Shown: positions 8,975 to 18,109 of the stretch, one piece after another | Numbering within the stretch: the first letter of the stretch is position 1 | How the letters are laid out: each line of letters starts with the position of its first letter | DNA from: Acinetobacter pecorum | GTDB lineage: Bacteria; Pseudomonadota; Gammaproteobacteria; Pseudomonadales; Moraxellaceae | Direction: 5' to 3' | DNA length: 64,000 bases | Assembly: GCF_014837015.1 (NCBI RefSeq) | Contig: NZ_JACSPT010000002.1 | Coordinates: forward strand, 1 to 64,000 | Notes under the pieces: model-generated | Told to the model about the DNA's origin: nothing | The model's input: the letters and a program-made list of their open reading frames with translations, nothing else | Database searches by the model: none | Position numbers and translations under genes: made by a program

Positions 8975-10516
8975 TTACTTCTTCAACTTACTCAATAATC
9001 CCATTGGTAACTTCTCCGTCGCAAAACCATATAGCGCAGCAAAAGGTAGTGCGGTACGCGCCAGATAAGCCACTCGCCACAAACCACCATGATTCGCACC
9101 ATGCATCATCAATTCAAGTGGATGGTTCAGCTCCACTTCAGGATTGGCCACCGATTCCGGATTGCGAAGGTCATGAATCCATAATGCTGCCATCAATGCA
9201 TTGGTGGTTTCAGGTGCGAAAGCTTCCACATCAAACAGGCTTGCGCCATTGAATGCGGCTTTTAATAGCGGATTTTTGGTAACAGAATGAGTGGTCGTAG
9301 AAGGTGCAATATTGATGCTGACCCGTTGACCTTGAGCACGCGCCAAGGTTGCACGCCATTGCTGAATACGTTTTGCCAGCGCATAGTTTGGACCTTGTTC
9401 AACCACCAGACAGTCACAAATGCCATATGCCTGATCGCCAGACTGAATCAGCTCATGACTATTTTTCTGGAAAAAGTGTTTACGGCTTAAAGTCGCAACA
9501 CTTTTAGAAATCAGGGTCTGTGCCTTGGAGCGTTCTGCATATTTTTCTTTTGAGGCTTCGATCACTTCAGCTGGAACGGCATATACATCAGTCGGCGTAC
9601 ACATATACATCAGGCTGGTATTGGCTTTTTGCTGACTAACATAGTGCATGATGGCATCCATCGCCATGGAAACGCGGACATGCTTTTCACCATCCAGATA
9701 GGCAATTGCAGCCAGATCCAGATCCTGCTCGAATTGTAATAACCATTTGGCAATTTCGGGAATCTGGGTGAGCAAATTTGCGCCCAGTTTTTCTTTTAAG
9801 ATGTTCGGTGAAGTATCGGCAGGCAGGTCTTCAGTACAAGGTGCATACAGGGTGGCATTGCCTTGGCTGACGGTATCGATAATCTTGCCCCAGACCCGGC
9901 TATTCGGTAAATCAATCGCCACAATATTGGCTTTCCATTTTGTCAGCCAGGTCAGAGGTCCTGCTTCAGATGCAGCACCAAACAGCACTGTGGTCCGATC
10001 TGACAGGTCAAACCATTCCGGATGCACGGCACATTCACGTAGGGCATTGGCATGGCTGGTTTCCATGATGCCTTGAGTTTCCCAGCGTTCAATCTGCTCC
10101 AGTAAGGCATCACCTTGCAGCTTTTGCCCCTGGTAGGGCACATACCATTCTGGTGCTGATTTGCTATGACCTGTCAGTTTGAAGGTATGCAACTGGCCTG
10201 CGGGCAGGGAGAAGACCTCCTGCAGTAAATGCTTTTGACCGTCACGATAAAACTCAAACGTCTGATGGGCCTGTGCCAATCCATCCTCTGCAATTTTCAG
10301 GCTGGCCTCAGGAGAGCTCAGACCCTGCTCGACCAGCTTTTTAAAATGTACGGTGTAGAGTTTGCGCCAGTTTTTTTCTGATTGTGCCTGTGCAGAACTG
10401 TGAGGGGCGACATTGGCTAGCGCTGCCGCGATAATTGCGCGCCCTGCTTTTGAGCTACTGGGTTTTTGTTGTGGAGACTGAAGAGGAAATTGGAGACCGT
10501 CTGGTGTAATGGACAT
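8975..10516 (-). CDS. Conserved hypothetical protein with a Rossmann-like segment
   Basis: A 513-residue protein I do not recognise. The N-terminus (1-45) is low-complexity and Ala/Ser/Gln-rich, with no clear signal peptide. At about 176-203 a hydrophobic strand, then FGAASEAGP, a helix and a second strand ending in IVAIDLP resemble a dinucleotide- or AdoMet-binding Rossmann start. A short hydrophobic stretch (LARTALPFAALYGF) lies near the C-terminus. ATG start at 10516; no strong ribosome site. It is a single gene, with a 219-bp gap to the rhomboid gene upstream. Composition matches the core genes. An oxidoreductase or nucleotide-binding role is only a guess. Confidence 0.75.
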   Translation of the reverse strand: MSITPDGLQFPLQSPQQKPSSSKAGRAIIAAALANVAPHSSAQAQSEKNWRKLYTVHFKKLVEQGLSSPEASLKIAEDGLAQAHQTFEFYRDGQKHLLQEVFSLPAGQLHTFKLTGHSKSAPEWYVPYQGQKLQGDALLEQIERWETQGIMETSHANALRECAVHPEWFDLSDRTTVLFGAASEAGPLTWLTKWKANIVAIDLPNSRVWGKIIDTVSQGNATLYAPCTEDLPADTSPNILKEKLGANLLTQIPEIAKWLLQFEQDLDLAAIAYLDGEKHVRVSMAMDAIMHYVSQQKANTSLMYMCTPTDVYAVPAEVIEASKEKYAERSKAQTLISKSVATLSRKHFFQKNSHELIQSGDQAYGICDCLVVEQGPNYALAKRIQQWRATLARAQGQRVSINIAPSTTTHSVTKNPLLKAAFNGASLFDVEAFAPETTNALMAALWIHDLRNPESVANPEVELNHPLELMMHGANHGGLWRVAYLARTALPFAALYGFATEKLPMGLLSKLKK

Positions 10517-10735
10517 GCAAAATATCTCGATAATGACAGTGATTAATATACAGATGTATACATTATCGCTGCAAAATTCACTTCAAGATTGGCATTAAGT
10601 GACATCATGGCTTTCTAATATATTACGAGATGTTTCAACTGACCAAGAGAGCCGCAGCTCTCTTGTCGATTTTTAGTGAAAAACTCCGGCCCAACTTACA
10701 GCTGATTAAGTTATCTCAGGATTTAAAAATCCGCG

Positions 10736-11353
10736 TTAAAACGGAATCTGCATCAGTTTATTCAGGAAGTGCGGAATCAGGCGTGGCTCCAGAATAATCG
10801 TCATAATCACACCATAGGCTGCTCCCCATAAGTGCGCACTGTGATTAATATTGCTATTGCCTTTTTTGCCTGACCAGATGCTATAGGCCACATACAGCAC
10901 AGCAAAAATAATTGCAGGAACTGGAATGAAGAATACAAAAATCAGTTTCCATGGTTCAAACAGAATATAGGCAAATAGCACAGCCGACACTGCACCGGAA
11001 GCGCCTAGACTGGCCCAGCGCGCATCATTTTTATGCTTCAGGTAACTTGGCAGAATCGCAGCAACCAGAGCACCCAGATAGAACAGGATGAAACCCAGGT
11101 CGTACAGATATTGACGATAAAAGCTTTCAATTACACTGCCAAAAAAGAACAGGGTAATCATATTGAACAGCAGGTGGGTTCCATCCGCATGAATAAACCC
11201 ATGCGTAATAAAACGGTCATATTGTCCACGTTGCAGTGCCGGAGGCCAAAAAATCAGCCGGTTCATTACCGTCTCTTTGGAGAAAGCAATAAATGACACA
11301 ATACAGGTGATCAGAATAATGGTAACAGTATGATTAAAAGGTAAATCAAGCAT
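10736..11353 (-). CDS. Rhomboid-family intramembrane serine protease
   Basis: Cleaves transmembrane substrates inside the cytoplasmic membrane. The 205 residues form about six membrane segments. Motifs: HADGTHLLFN (55-64, the conserved H-x3-N-like element of TM2), the catalytic GASG loop with Ser119, and the catalytic His174 in SAHLWG, giving a complete Ser-His dyad. Monocistronic and divergent from nfuA. A second, separate rhomboid gene lies at 21361-22179; this shorter one lacks the N-terminal soluble extension. Confidence 0.9.
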   Translation of the reverse strand: MLDLPFNHTVTIILITCIVSFIAFSKETVMNRLIFWPPALQRGQYDRFITHGFIHADGTHLLFNMITLFFFGSVIESFYRQYLYDLGFILFYLGALVAAILPSYLKHKNDARWASLGASGAVSAVLFAYILFEPWKLIFVFFIPVPAIIFAVLYVAYSIWSGKKGNSNINHSAHLWGAAYGVIMTIILEPRLIPHFLNKLMQIPF

Positions 11354-11511
11354 ATAAATGATTCTAATGGTGCCTATTTGCTAATTATCATGCCATTAAA
11401 ATTGAGCTAAAGTTGTACTTTTATAATAAATCCGACAATTTTAGTTGATTTTTAAAAATTACCCCGCATCTTCAGTTAAAATGGTCACTTGAGCTTGAGG
11501 AAATTATTGTT

Positions 11512-12150
11512 ATGTCGACTGAGAACAGCAGCACTCCAGTTGTTGGTGAAATTCCCAACTTATTGATTACACCAACAGCACAAGAGTATTTAAAGGATTT
11601 ACTGGATAAACAGAACACCCCGGGTATTGGTGTGCGTGTTTTTGTAGAGCATCCGGGTACTCCTCGCGCTGAATGTTGCATGGCCTATAGTGCACCTGAT
11701 GAAGTTGTACCGACAGATTATAAGCAGGAATATCCTGATTTCCCTGCTTTTATCGACTCGCCATCTATTCCGTATTTACTTGATGCCGTAATTGACTACA
11801 ACAAAGACCGTTTTGGTGGTCAGTTGACCTTCCGTGCGCCGAATTCTAAAGTGCCGCGCGTGGGGCCAGATGCATCAGTAGAAGAGCGCATTACCTATGT
11901 CTTGCAGTCTGAAATTAACCCGGGTCTGGCAGGCCATGGCGGTAACTGTGCACTGGTTGAAGTCAAAGAAGACCCTGAAAAAGGTTTAACCGCTGTACTT
12001 AAATTTGGTGGTGGTTGCCAGGGTTGTTCAGCGATTGATATCACCTTGAAACAAGGCGTAGAAACAACGCTAAAACAGCATATTCCTGAATTGATGAATG
12101 TCGTTGATGAAACGGATCATAGTCAATCTGAAGGTGCGTATATGAAATAA
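11512..12150 (+). CDS. nfuA: Fe-S biogenesis protein NfuA
   Basis: A carrier that delivers 4Fe-4S clusters to apoproteins, important under iron limitation and oxidative stress. The 212 residues comprise an N-terminal degenerate A-type domain (about 18-115) and a C-terminal Nfu domain with the cluster-binding Cys169-x2-Cys172 in GGGCQGCS, the same architecture as E. coli NfuA. Start ATG preceded by GAGGAAAT. Followed by a terminator; the next gene is an iron-uptake receptor, but the terminator makes cotranscription unlikely. Confidence 0.96.
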   Translation: MSTENSSTPVVGEIPNLLITPTAQEYLKDLLDKQNTPGIGVRVFVEHPGTPRAECCMAYSAPDEVVPTDYKQEYPDFPAFIDSPSIPYLLDAVIDYNKDRFGGQLTFRAPNSKVPRVGPDASVEERITYVLQSEINPGLAGHGGNCALVEVKEDPEKGLTAVLKFGGGCQGCSAIDITLKQGVETTLKQHIPELMNVVDETDHSQSEGAYMK

Positions 12151-12184
12151 GCTGTTCTATATAAACAGTTCATTTATAGCATTT

Positions 12185-12214
12185 AAAAAAACCTCGAAAG
12201 TTCGAGGTTTTTTT
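12185..12214 (+). terminator. Terminator after nfuA
   Basis: A-run, AACCTCGAA/TTCGAGGTT stem with a very short loop, then T7. Confidence 0.88.
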
Positions 12215-12239
12215 ATATCTGGCTTAAAATTTAGTGAAT

Positions 12240-12258
12240 ATTAATGATAATAATTATC
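12240..12258 (+). promoter_or_regulatory. Fur box upstream of the TonB-dependent receptor gene
   Basis: ATTAATGATAATAATTATC matches the 19-bp Fur consensus GATAATGATAATCATTATC at 16 positions by my count. It lies about 87 bp before the receptor start and predicts iron-dependent repression. Confidence 0.8.
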
Positions 12259-12344
12259 AATAGCAATTGCATTTGAGTGAAAAGCTGTTACACTTCGCAA
12301 CCGAATAAACATGATCTCTTCATAAATATTGGGGCGCGCAAGGT

Positions 12345-14408
12345 ATGAATAAGCCATTCTTAAAAACCACTTTGGCATTTGCTGTAACTTCAGTCATGAC
12401 GGGTAATGCATTTGCAGTCGAAGCTGTTGTTCCACAGGCGGAAGCGACTAAACTGCAAACGATTGTGGTGACCGCAACAGGTTATGAGCAAGATTTGGCT
12501 AAAGCACCTGCTTCCATTACCGTGATTGATCGTGAAGAATTGGATAAACGTGAATATAACGACATTACTGATGTGCTGCGTAATACGCCTGGCGTAGTGG
12601 TTTCGGGTTCAGGTTCTGCACAGACCATCAGTATTCGAGGCATGAGTTCAAACTACACCTTGTTTCTGGTCGATGGTAAGCGTCAATATGGTAAGGATGT
12701 GAACCCGAATGGGGATGATGGCGGTTTTGAGAAAAATATTCTGCCACCGCTTGCCGCCATCGAACGGATTGAAATTATTCGTGGTCCAGCTTCTACACTG
12801 TATGGTACGGATGCCATGGGCGGGGTAGTCAATATCATTACCAAAAAAGTCTCGGATGAATGGTCTGGTCATGTCGAATTAGGAACCACGCTTCAGGACA
12901 GTAGTCGTTCAGGTGATATTAAAAATGCTTCTGCATATCTTACCGGTCCTTTAATTGCAGACAAGCTGGGCTTGCAGCTAGCAGTCAATAAGCAGGAACG
13001 TAATGAAGACCGTTATGTTGGCGGTTTTCGTGGCACAGAACGTGAAAGCTTAAATTCACGTCTGAGCTATGCCATTAATGATGATCATGATGTGCAGGTT
13101 GAAGCCAATTTTGTGCAGCAGGAATCCACGACTTCAGTCGGTAAGACGGTAGCAGCCGTTCAAGGCGCTGCAGATTCATTCTCGCGTAATTACCGTAACG
13201 TTTATTCAGTAACCCATAATGGCCGTTATAGCGATAACTTGGACAGTTCATCTTATATCCAGTATGAAAATTCAAAAAATCCGGATCGTGGAAATACGGA
13301 ACTCGGCACCAAAGGGATTACCCTGGATACCTGGACAGCAAACAGTCAATGGAACTGGGCCTTAGGTGATCACATGCTGTCATTCGGTGGGTATCTTAAA
13401 GATGAAAAACTGGTCGATAAAGCCACTAACCGGAATCCCACTGCACCTGAATTTAGTGAGTTAACACGATGGTCTGCTGCTGCATTCCTTGAAGATACTT
13501 GGGGCATGACAGATCGTTTCGATTTAACCGCCGGCCTGCGTTATGACCATGATGAAAACTATGGTGGCCATTTATCGCCACGACTGTATGGGGTGTACGC
13601 GGTAAATGATAACTTTGTAGTAAAAGGTGGTGTGGCCACAGGTTATAAACAGCCTGATATTCGTGCAGCCACAGAAGGGTTCTATAGCGTCACGGGTGGT
13701 GGCGGTTCACCCTTGCCAACAGGCCGTGGCATTATTCGTGCCAATCCGGACTTGAAACCTGAATCAAGTGTATCGACTGAATTAGGTTTCAACTGGAAAA
13801 ATGATTATATCAATACATCGTTAACTGGCTTTATCACTAAATATAAAGACCGGATTACGGAAGTTCGTGCCTGCGAAACCGATACTGATGGCACAACAAC
13901 AAACCGTAATAACTGGCAGAATTGGAAATGTTTCGAAGGAGATATTCCATTCTACTTTATTAGTGAACGGATTAATGTAGATGAAGCGGAAATTCGTGGT
14001 GTAGAAGCAACGATAGAAGCCAGTCTGAATGATTACACGACCATGACTGCAAACTATACCTATACCGATTCAGAGTTTAAATCGGGTGCTTTTAAAGGCC
14101 AGCCACTGAACCAGATGCCAGAACACATGTTTAATATTGGTGTCGATTATGAGCTAAACGATGCATTAAATGTATGGAGCCGCTTGCACCACCGTTCTGA
14201 AACCTCTGCATACTTGAGCCGTACTTCGATGGCTCAGCCAAATCCAGGCTACCAATTTGTAGATGTCGGCTTTAACTATAAATTCAGTCCGAATTTGACT
14301 GGTAAATTCGGCGTCTATAACCTGCTGGATGAAAAAGCTGAAGATATTGATGGGGATCAATTATTGGATGGCCGCCGTTACGGTATCAGTCTGAATGCAA
14401 AATTCTAA
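12345..14408 (+). CDS. TonB-dependent outer-membrane receptor, probably for a ferric siderophore
   Basis: A 687-residue outer-membrane gated porin powered by TonB. Signal peptide 1-24 (cleavage after NAFA), TonB box at about 38-45 (LQTIVVTA), plug domain about 50-165 with IRGMSS and the IERIEIIRGP...LYGTDAMGGVVNIIT signature, then a 22-strand-type barrel ending in the expected C-terminal Phe. An extracellular loop near residues 510-530 contains two Cys (CETDTDG and WKCFEGD) that could form a disulfide. The plug resembles FepA/CirA-type catecholate receptors, but the ligand cannot be fixed from sequence. The Fur box upstream supports an iron role. Ends at a terminator. Confidence 0.9.
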   Translation: MNKPFLKTTLAFAVTSVMTGNAFAVEAVVPQAEATKLQTIVVTATGYEQDLAKAPASITVIDREELDKREYNDITDVLRNTPGVVVSGSGSAQTISIRGMSSNYTLFLVDGKRQYGKDVNPNGDDGGFEKNILPPLAAIERIEIIRGPASTLYGTDAMGGVVNIITKKVSDEWSGHVELGTTLQDSSRSGDIKNASAYLTGPLIADKLGLQLAVNKQERNEDRYVGGFRGTERESLNSRLSYAINDDHDVQVEANFVQQESTTSVGKTVAAVQGAADSFSRNYRNVYSVTHNGRYSDNLDSSSYIQYENSKNPDRGNTELGTKGITLDTWTANSQWNWALGDHMLSFGGYLKDEKLVDKATNRNPTAPEFSELTRWSAAAFLEDTWGMTDRFDLTAGLRYDHDENYGGHLSPRLYGVYAVNDNFVVKGGVATGYKQPDIRAATEGFYSVTGGGGSPLPTGRGIIRANPDLKPESSVSTELGFNWKNDYINTSLTGFITKYKDRITEVRACETDTDGTTTNRNNWQNWKCFEGDIPFYFISERINVDEAEIRGVEATIEASLNDYTTMTANYTYTDSEFKSGAFKGQPLNQMPEHMFNIGVDYELNDALNVWSRLHHRSETSAYLSRTSMAQPNPGYQFVDVGFNYKFSPNLTGKFGVYNLLDEKAEDIDGDQLLDGRRYGISLNAKF

Positions 14409-14422
14409 GCACACAAGAAAAT

Positions 14423-14450
14423 AAAAAAGCCGCTATAAAGCGGCCTTTTT
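14423..14450. terminator. Terminator between the receptor gene and the convergent minus-strand operon
   Basis: A6 then GCCGCT-ATAA-AGCGGC then a T5 tract at 14446-14450. The flanking A and T runs allow both directions. Confidence 0.85.
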
Positions 14451-14452
14451 AT

Positions 14453-15454
14453 TTAAATTTTAAGGATTTTCAAAGTATCTTCATGATAATAAAATTGTTC
14501 CAGATATTTTCGTGCGCGTTCACGTAAATGGCCTTGAGAAACCATCTGCTGGATTATCGGGCTGAGCAGTTGCTGCAATTCATTCTGAATGAGAGCTTCA
14601 TCAATATTCAGATCACGTAAAAACTGATCAAAAGTATGTTCCTGATTGCGGACATACCAGGTATGAATTCCGTCATGTAACTGCTGCTGCAGATAGTCGG
14701 TCTGGCGTATGTGATCCCAGATGTCATGACCTAAGCCGACCGTCTGATTCAGATCCTGTAGCTCAATATACTTCTTCAAGACAGATACAGGCATGACCTT
14801 GATTTTATGCCAGAGATTAGCCTGAAAATGATAGAGTTTTTCATCGTCAAAATGTTGGTTTAGCACATGCTCACTCATCTGGCTGAGCTTCAAAATGTTC
14901 TTTTGCAGATAACGCGCAATGGTGCTATCGAGGTTGGTGTCGGTGACATTTTCCAGAACGGATTTGCCCATTTTCATAAAGCGGGAGACCCCGGGCACAC
15001 TTTTGGCAATCATGGAGTTATCCAGATAATCCTGAATGGAGTGCTGGATCAATTGGGTAATCATGGCTGAAAATGCCGGATTATTGACTACGGTTTTAAT
15101 CAGACGCTGCCGATGGTCACTTTTGCTGGCCACATACTGGGCAATCTTGTCTATGGTCAGTACTGGAATCAGATCGGCAATCGTGGTGGTGTCATTGGCT
15201 GGATGCACCAGTGCAAAACGGATATGCTCGGCAATCTGTTCAATCAGAAAGCTACTGGTAGCTGTATCCAGAATCTGTTTCTGTAAAAGCTGATTGATTG
15301 CTTCACAGCTCCACAGCTCTTTTAGTGTCTGTTTACGCAACCACAAATAAAATGCATGAAACTCGCTTTGAATCGTTTCAGATTGAGAAAATGCCTGATC
15401 GAGAAAATCAAGTTGAGCATCGATCAACTGCTCAATCATCGGGTGTTTCTGCAT
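14453..15454 (-). CDS. Hypothetical helical protein, co-transcribed with an alpha/beta hydrolase
   Basis: A 333-residue protein that I do not recognise. It is predominantly helical and rich in Gln, Leu and His, with no signal peptide or membrane segment. Several segments (for example LIPVLTIDKIAQYVASKS and LIQHSIQDYLDNS) look like amphipathic helices with regularly spaced Leu/Ile. Only 14 bp separate it from the hydrolase gene upstream, so the two are almost certainly one operon, with this gene second. Codon use and composition are like the neighbours. No function is proposed. Confidence 0.8.
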   Translation of the reverse strand: MQKHPMIEQLIDAQLDFLDQAFSQSETIQSEFHAFYLWLRKQTLKELWSCEAINQLLQKQILDTATSSFLIEQIAEHIRFALVHPANDTTTIADLIPVLTIDKIAQYVASKSDHRQRLIKTVVNNPAFSAMITQLIQHSIQDYLDNSMIAKSVPGVSRFMKMGKSVLENVTDTNLDSTIARYLQKNILKLSQMSEHVLNQHFDDEKLYHFQANLWHKIKVMPVSVLKKYIELQDLNQTVGLGHDIWDHIRQTDYLQQQLHDGIHTWYVRNQEHTFDQFLRDLNIDEALIQNELQQLLSPIIQQMVSQGHLRERARKYLEQFYYHEDTLKILKI

Positions 15455-15468
15455 AGCATCTCTGAAAC

Positions 15469-16506
15469 TTAATATAAAGGAATGAGTTTATCAGCAAGCG
15501 GGTTTTTTAGGGTCTGCGTCTTGGCCAGAAAAGGTAAATAATGCTGTGCGACCTGTTTTTCTGCTTCCAGAATCGGCATATGCCCGACATTATTCAAAAT
15601 CACCGGTTTTTCGGCACGTTTCAGCAGGGCATGCAGTTCTTTGACCACCTCAACATTAATGATCCGATCCTGTCTGCCCCATAAAATCAAGGTGGGTGCT
15701 TCAACTGTACGGGTCAGACGGGCAAAGGTTTCCGGTGTATAAATCCGGTTTAGCATCACCACCTGATCAATCGATTTGCTGGTTTGTTCAGCGCGTGAAA
15801 TCAGCAGTTTTTCCTGTGCATGCCGCAACTGATAAGGAATTACTGGCGGGTTCTGCATCAGCTCTTTGGATACATCCTGTAGATCGCCGGGTTTGCTGAC
15901 GATCAGATCTTTTAAGGCTTGTGGGTCTTTGGTGTAGGGAGTATTCCCCATTTTGTAAAGACCAGCACTATTAATGAGAAATAGACTCTGAGTATCGAAA
16001 GGATATTGTGAAGCATACACCGTAGCAATCGAGCCACCCAGAGAGTGGCCGGCAATGTGTAAATTTTCATCCACATTTAAGGTTTCAAGGAGCAAACGCA
16101 GTTGAGAGGTAACATTGGGCACTGAAACATCAAAATCGTCTGGTACTTTGGTATCGCCATTGCTCGGCAAGTCAGGAATGATGACATGATAATAAGGTGT
16201 CAGAAACTGGGCCACCCGATTCCAGTTGTCACGGGTGCCGGCCAGACCATGAATCAGTAGAATTGACGGTTTGTTCTTGGACCCGCCTTCGCTATAGCTC
16301 CAGGTCACCTCTCCAATTTTGAGGGTCTTGGACTTGAGTCCGGCAAGGCTACGTTCCTGCAACAGATGTTGCTGCAATACTTGGGCAGACTTTTCACTTT
16401 TCTGGCCAAACAGATTTTGACCATGGGTCAGGCCTGGTAATGCCATGCTTAAGGCAACCAGGGTTGAACAGATCATTTTCGAGCGCAATCTTATTATTTT
16501 CTTCAT
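15469..16506 (-). CDS. Exported alpha/beta-fold hydrolase (lipase/esterase-like)
   Basis: A 345-residue serine hydrolase with an N-terminal signal peptide (about 1-29, basic start then a hydrophobic core). Motifs: oxyanion-hole HGLAG at 86-90, nucleophile elbow GHSLGG with Ser155, acid in WGRQDRII and catalytic His in NVGHMP near the C-terminus. The set is complete, so an active ester hydrolase of the periplasm or envelope is likely. Substrate unknown. First gene of a two-gene operon with the hypothetical protein downstream. ATG start. Confidence 0.88.
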   Translation of the reverse strand: MKKIIRLRSKMICSTLVALSMALPGLTHGQNLFGQKSEKSAQVLQQHLLQERSLAGLKSKTLKIGEVTWSYSEGGSKNKPSILLIHGLAGTRDNWNRVAQFLTPYYHVIIPDLPSNGDTKVPDDFDVSVPNVTSQLRLLLETLNVDENLHIAGHSLGGSIATVYASQYPFDTQSLFLINSAGLYKMGNTPYTKDPQALKDLIVSKPGDLQDVSKELMQNPPVIPYQLRHAQEKLLISRAEQTSKSIDQVVMLNRIYTPETFARLTRTVEAPTLILWGRQDRIINVEVVKELHALLKRAEKPVILNNVGHMPILEAEKQVAQHYLPFLAKTQTLKNPLADKLIPLY

Positions 16507-16818
16507 TGGCTATTCCCCAAAATAAACCCACTAAGCAAAATGCTCAAAATACTTCCATGTTATCGATTTGCAATTTATAGATGAATCAAATCGTAATCTT
16601 TCAACTTATTTTAAAACATTCCTTAATATTGTACATCTGTTAATGAATAGTCTGGGCAGAAAAATCCTGAATGAAATGTGATGAATTTCACAGAAAAATA
16701 CACAGAACAAGAAATCATCAAAAAGCTAAAAAATTTAAACGGGTAATTTTTTTGCAAGTGACATTCAAAAAATCTAGCAGTAAGATATTCCCACTAAAAA
16801 CATCGATGGTAAAAAAGA
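16507..16818. other. Divergent intergenic region, hydrolase operon / carbonic anhydrase
   Basis: 312 bp of AT-rich DNA that must contain two divergent promoters. No hairpin, repeat or small gene stood out; a 60-codon reading frame inside it has no support. Confidence 0.5.
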
Positions 16819-17433
16819 ATGCTCACAGCTCAGGAAGCTATAGATCGTCTTAAAAAGGGTAACCAGCGCTTTGTCAATGGTGAAACGCAGCATTTAAAAT
16901 TATTATCGCATCAGCAACGCGCTGAAATGGCAGAAAGTCAGGAACCATTTGCTATTGTTTTAGGATGTTCGGATTCGCGTGTCCCGGCAGAAATGGTATT
17001 TGATCAGGGGCTGGGTGATCTGTTTGTGATTCGGGTAGCAGGCAATATTGTGGCACCCTCTCAAGTCGGCAGTGTTGAGTTCGCTGCAGACAGCTTTGGC
17101 TGTCCAGTGGTTATTGTATTAGGTCATACGCATTGTGGCGCAATTCATTCTACAATTGAAGCTTTGACCAATCCGGCAACACCGCCATCTGCAAATTTGA
17201 TGTCAATTGTGAACCGGGTACGTCCATCAGTCGAAATTCTGATGCAAACTGAATTAAAAGATGATTTGGACAAACTGTCCATACATGCTATTCGATCGAA
17301 TGTATTCGCTTCAGTAAACCAGCTTCGTCATGGTTCCGCCGTACTGGAAAACCTGATTGCCAAAGGTAAATTACTGGTCGTGGGAGCAGAATATTCACTT
17401 GAAACAGGTGAAGTTACATTCTTTGATTTCTAA
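16819..17433 (+). CDS. Beta-class carbonic anhydrase
   Basis: Catalyses reversible hydration of CO2 to bicarbonate; cytosolic zinc enzyme. The 204 residues show the zinc ligands Cys50 (GCSDSR), His103 and Cys106 (GHTHCGA), with the catalytic Asp52-Arg54 dyad. No signal peptide. The start ATG has only a weak upstream purine run. Monocistronic, ending in a palindrome shared with the convergent tesA gene. Confidence 0.95.
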   Translation: MLTAQEAIDRLKKGNQRFVNGETQHLKLLSHQQRAEMAESQEPFAIVLGCSDSRVPAEMVFDQGLGDLFVIRVAGNIVAPSQVGSVEFAADSFGCPVVIVLGHTHCGAIHSTIEALTNPATPPSANLMSIVNRVRPSVEILMQTELKDDLDKLSIHAIRSNVFASVNQLRHGSAVLENLIAKGKLLVVGAEYSLETGEVTFFDF

Positions 17434-17458
17434 GTCAGATTTTAAGATTTGAATATAT

Positions 17459-17483
17459 TAAAGGCGCTTTATAAAGCGCCTTT
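17459..17483. terminator. Shared hairpin between the carbonic anhydrase gene and tesA
   Basis: AAAGGCGCTTTATAAAGCGCCTTT is a perfect palindrome that includes the final codons of the tesA reading frame. The T tract is short (T3), so termination strength is uncertain. Confidence 0.6.
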
Positions 17484-18098
17484 AATATATGGATAAGCAT
17501 TGTTTAACAGGATGGTTTGCGCTTTGGCATTCGGATGAACCAAATCTTTTTGCATCAGGGTTTTGTTGCCGGCCACACCCTCCAGGAAGAAAGGCAATAA
17601 TTTCACCTTATATTGCTGACTGACCACTTTATAATTATTTTCAAAAGCCTTGCTATATGCCTGACCGTAGTTAGGCGGCATTTTCATACCAAATACAATA
17701 ACCTTGGCTTTGGCTTTCTGGCTCTGCTGAATCAGGCTGGCTAAGTTTTTTTGAATCATTTGTGGCGGTTGTCCACGCAAGCCATCATTGCCACCTAACT
17801 CAATCACCACAAGGTCTGGACGATGCGTTTGTAGCAATTTTGGTAGTCTGGCCAGCGCTCCGCTGGTGGTTTCGCCACTGACACTTGCATTGACCACTTT
17901 ATGCTGTTTCGGATACTGTTGCTCTAAACGCTTTTGTAACAAATTTACCCAGCCTTGCTGAGGCTGGATACCATATCCTGCACTTAAACTATCACCTAAA
18001 ATCATAATCGTCTTTGCTGAAACTCCAAGAGGTAACAGGCACAGACTGAGCAAAAACAAGTAAGGCAATAGCCGGGTTTTCTGATTAAGATTTTTCAT
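17469..18098 (-). CDS. tesA: TesA-type lysophospholipase/acyl-CoA thioesterase I (SGNH hydrolase)
   Basis: A periplasmic SGNH-family enzyme that hydrolyses acyl-CoA, lysophospholipid and aryl esters. From the ATG at 18098 (209 residues) it has a signal peptide (1-28), the GDSL block with nucleophile Ser37, the block III GGNDG oxyanion motif, and the block V D-x2-H pair in DLVHP. An in-frame GTG at 18107 is an alternative start. It is divergent from ybbA, the same tesA/ybbA-ybbP arrangement as in E. coli, which supports the call. Confidence 0.93.
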   Translation of the reverse strand: MKNLNQKTRLLPYLFLLSLCLLPLGVSAKTIMILGDSLSAGYGIQPQQGWVNLLQKRLEQQYPKQHKVVNASVSGETTSGALARLPKLLQTHRPDLVVIELGGNDGLRGQPPQMIQKNLASLIQQSQKAKAKVIVFGMKMPPNYGQAYSKAFENNYKVVSQQYKVKLLPFFLEGVAGNKTLMQKDLVHPNAKAQTILLNNAYPYIKGAL

Positions 18099-18109
18099 AT
18101 AGGACACGT

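Noticed and set aside
16671..16853. 60-codon frame upstream of the carbonic anhydrase gene
   Set aside because: No ribosome site, Lys-rich translation of AT-rich DNA, overlaps the start of a real gene in another frame.
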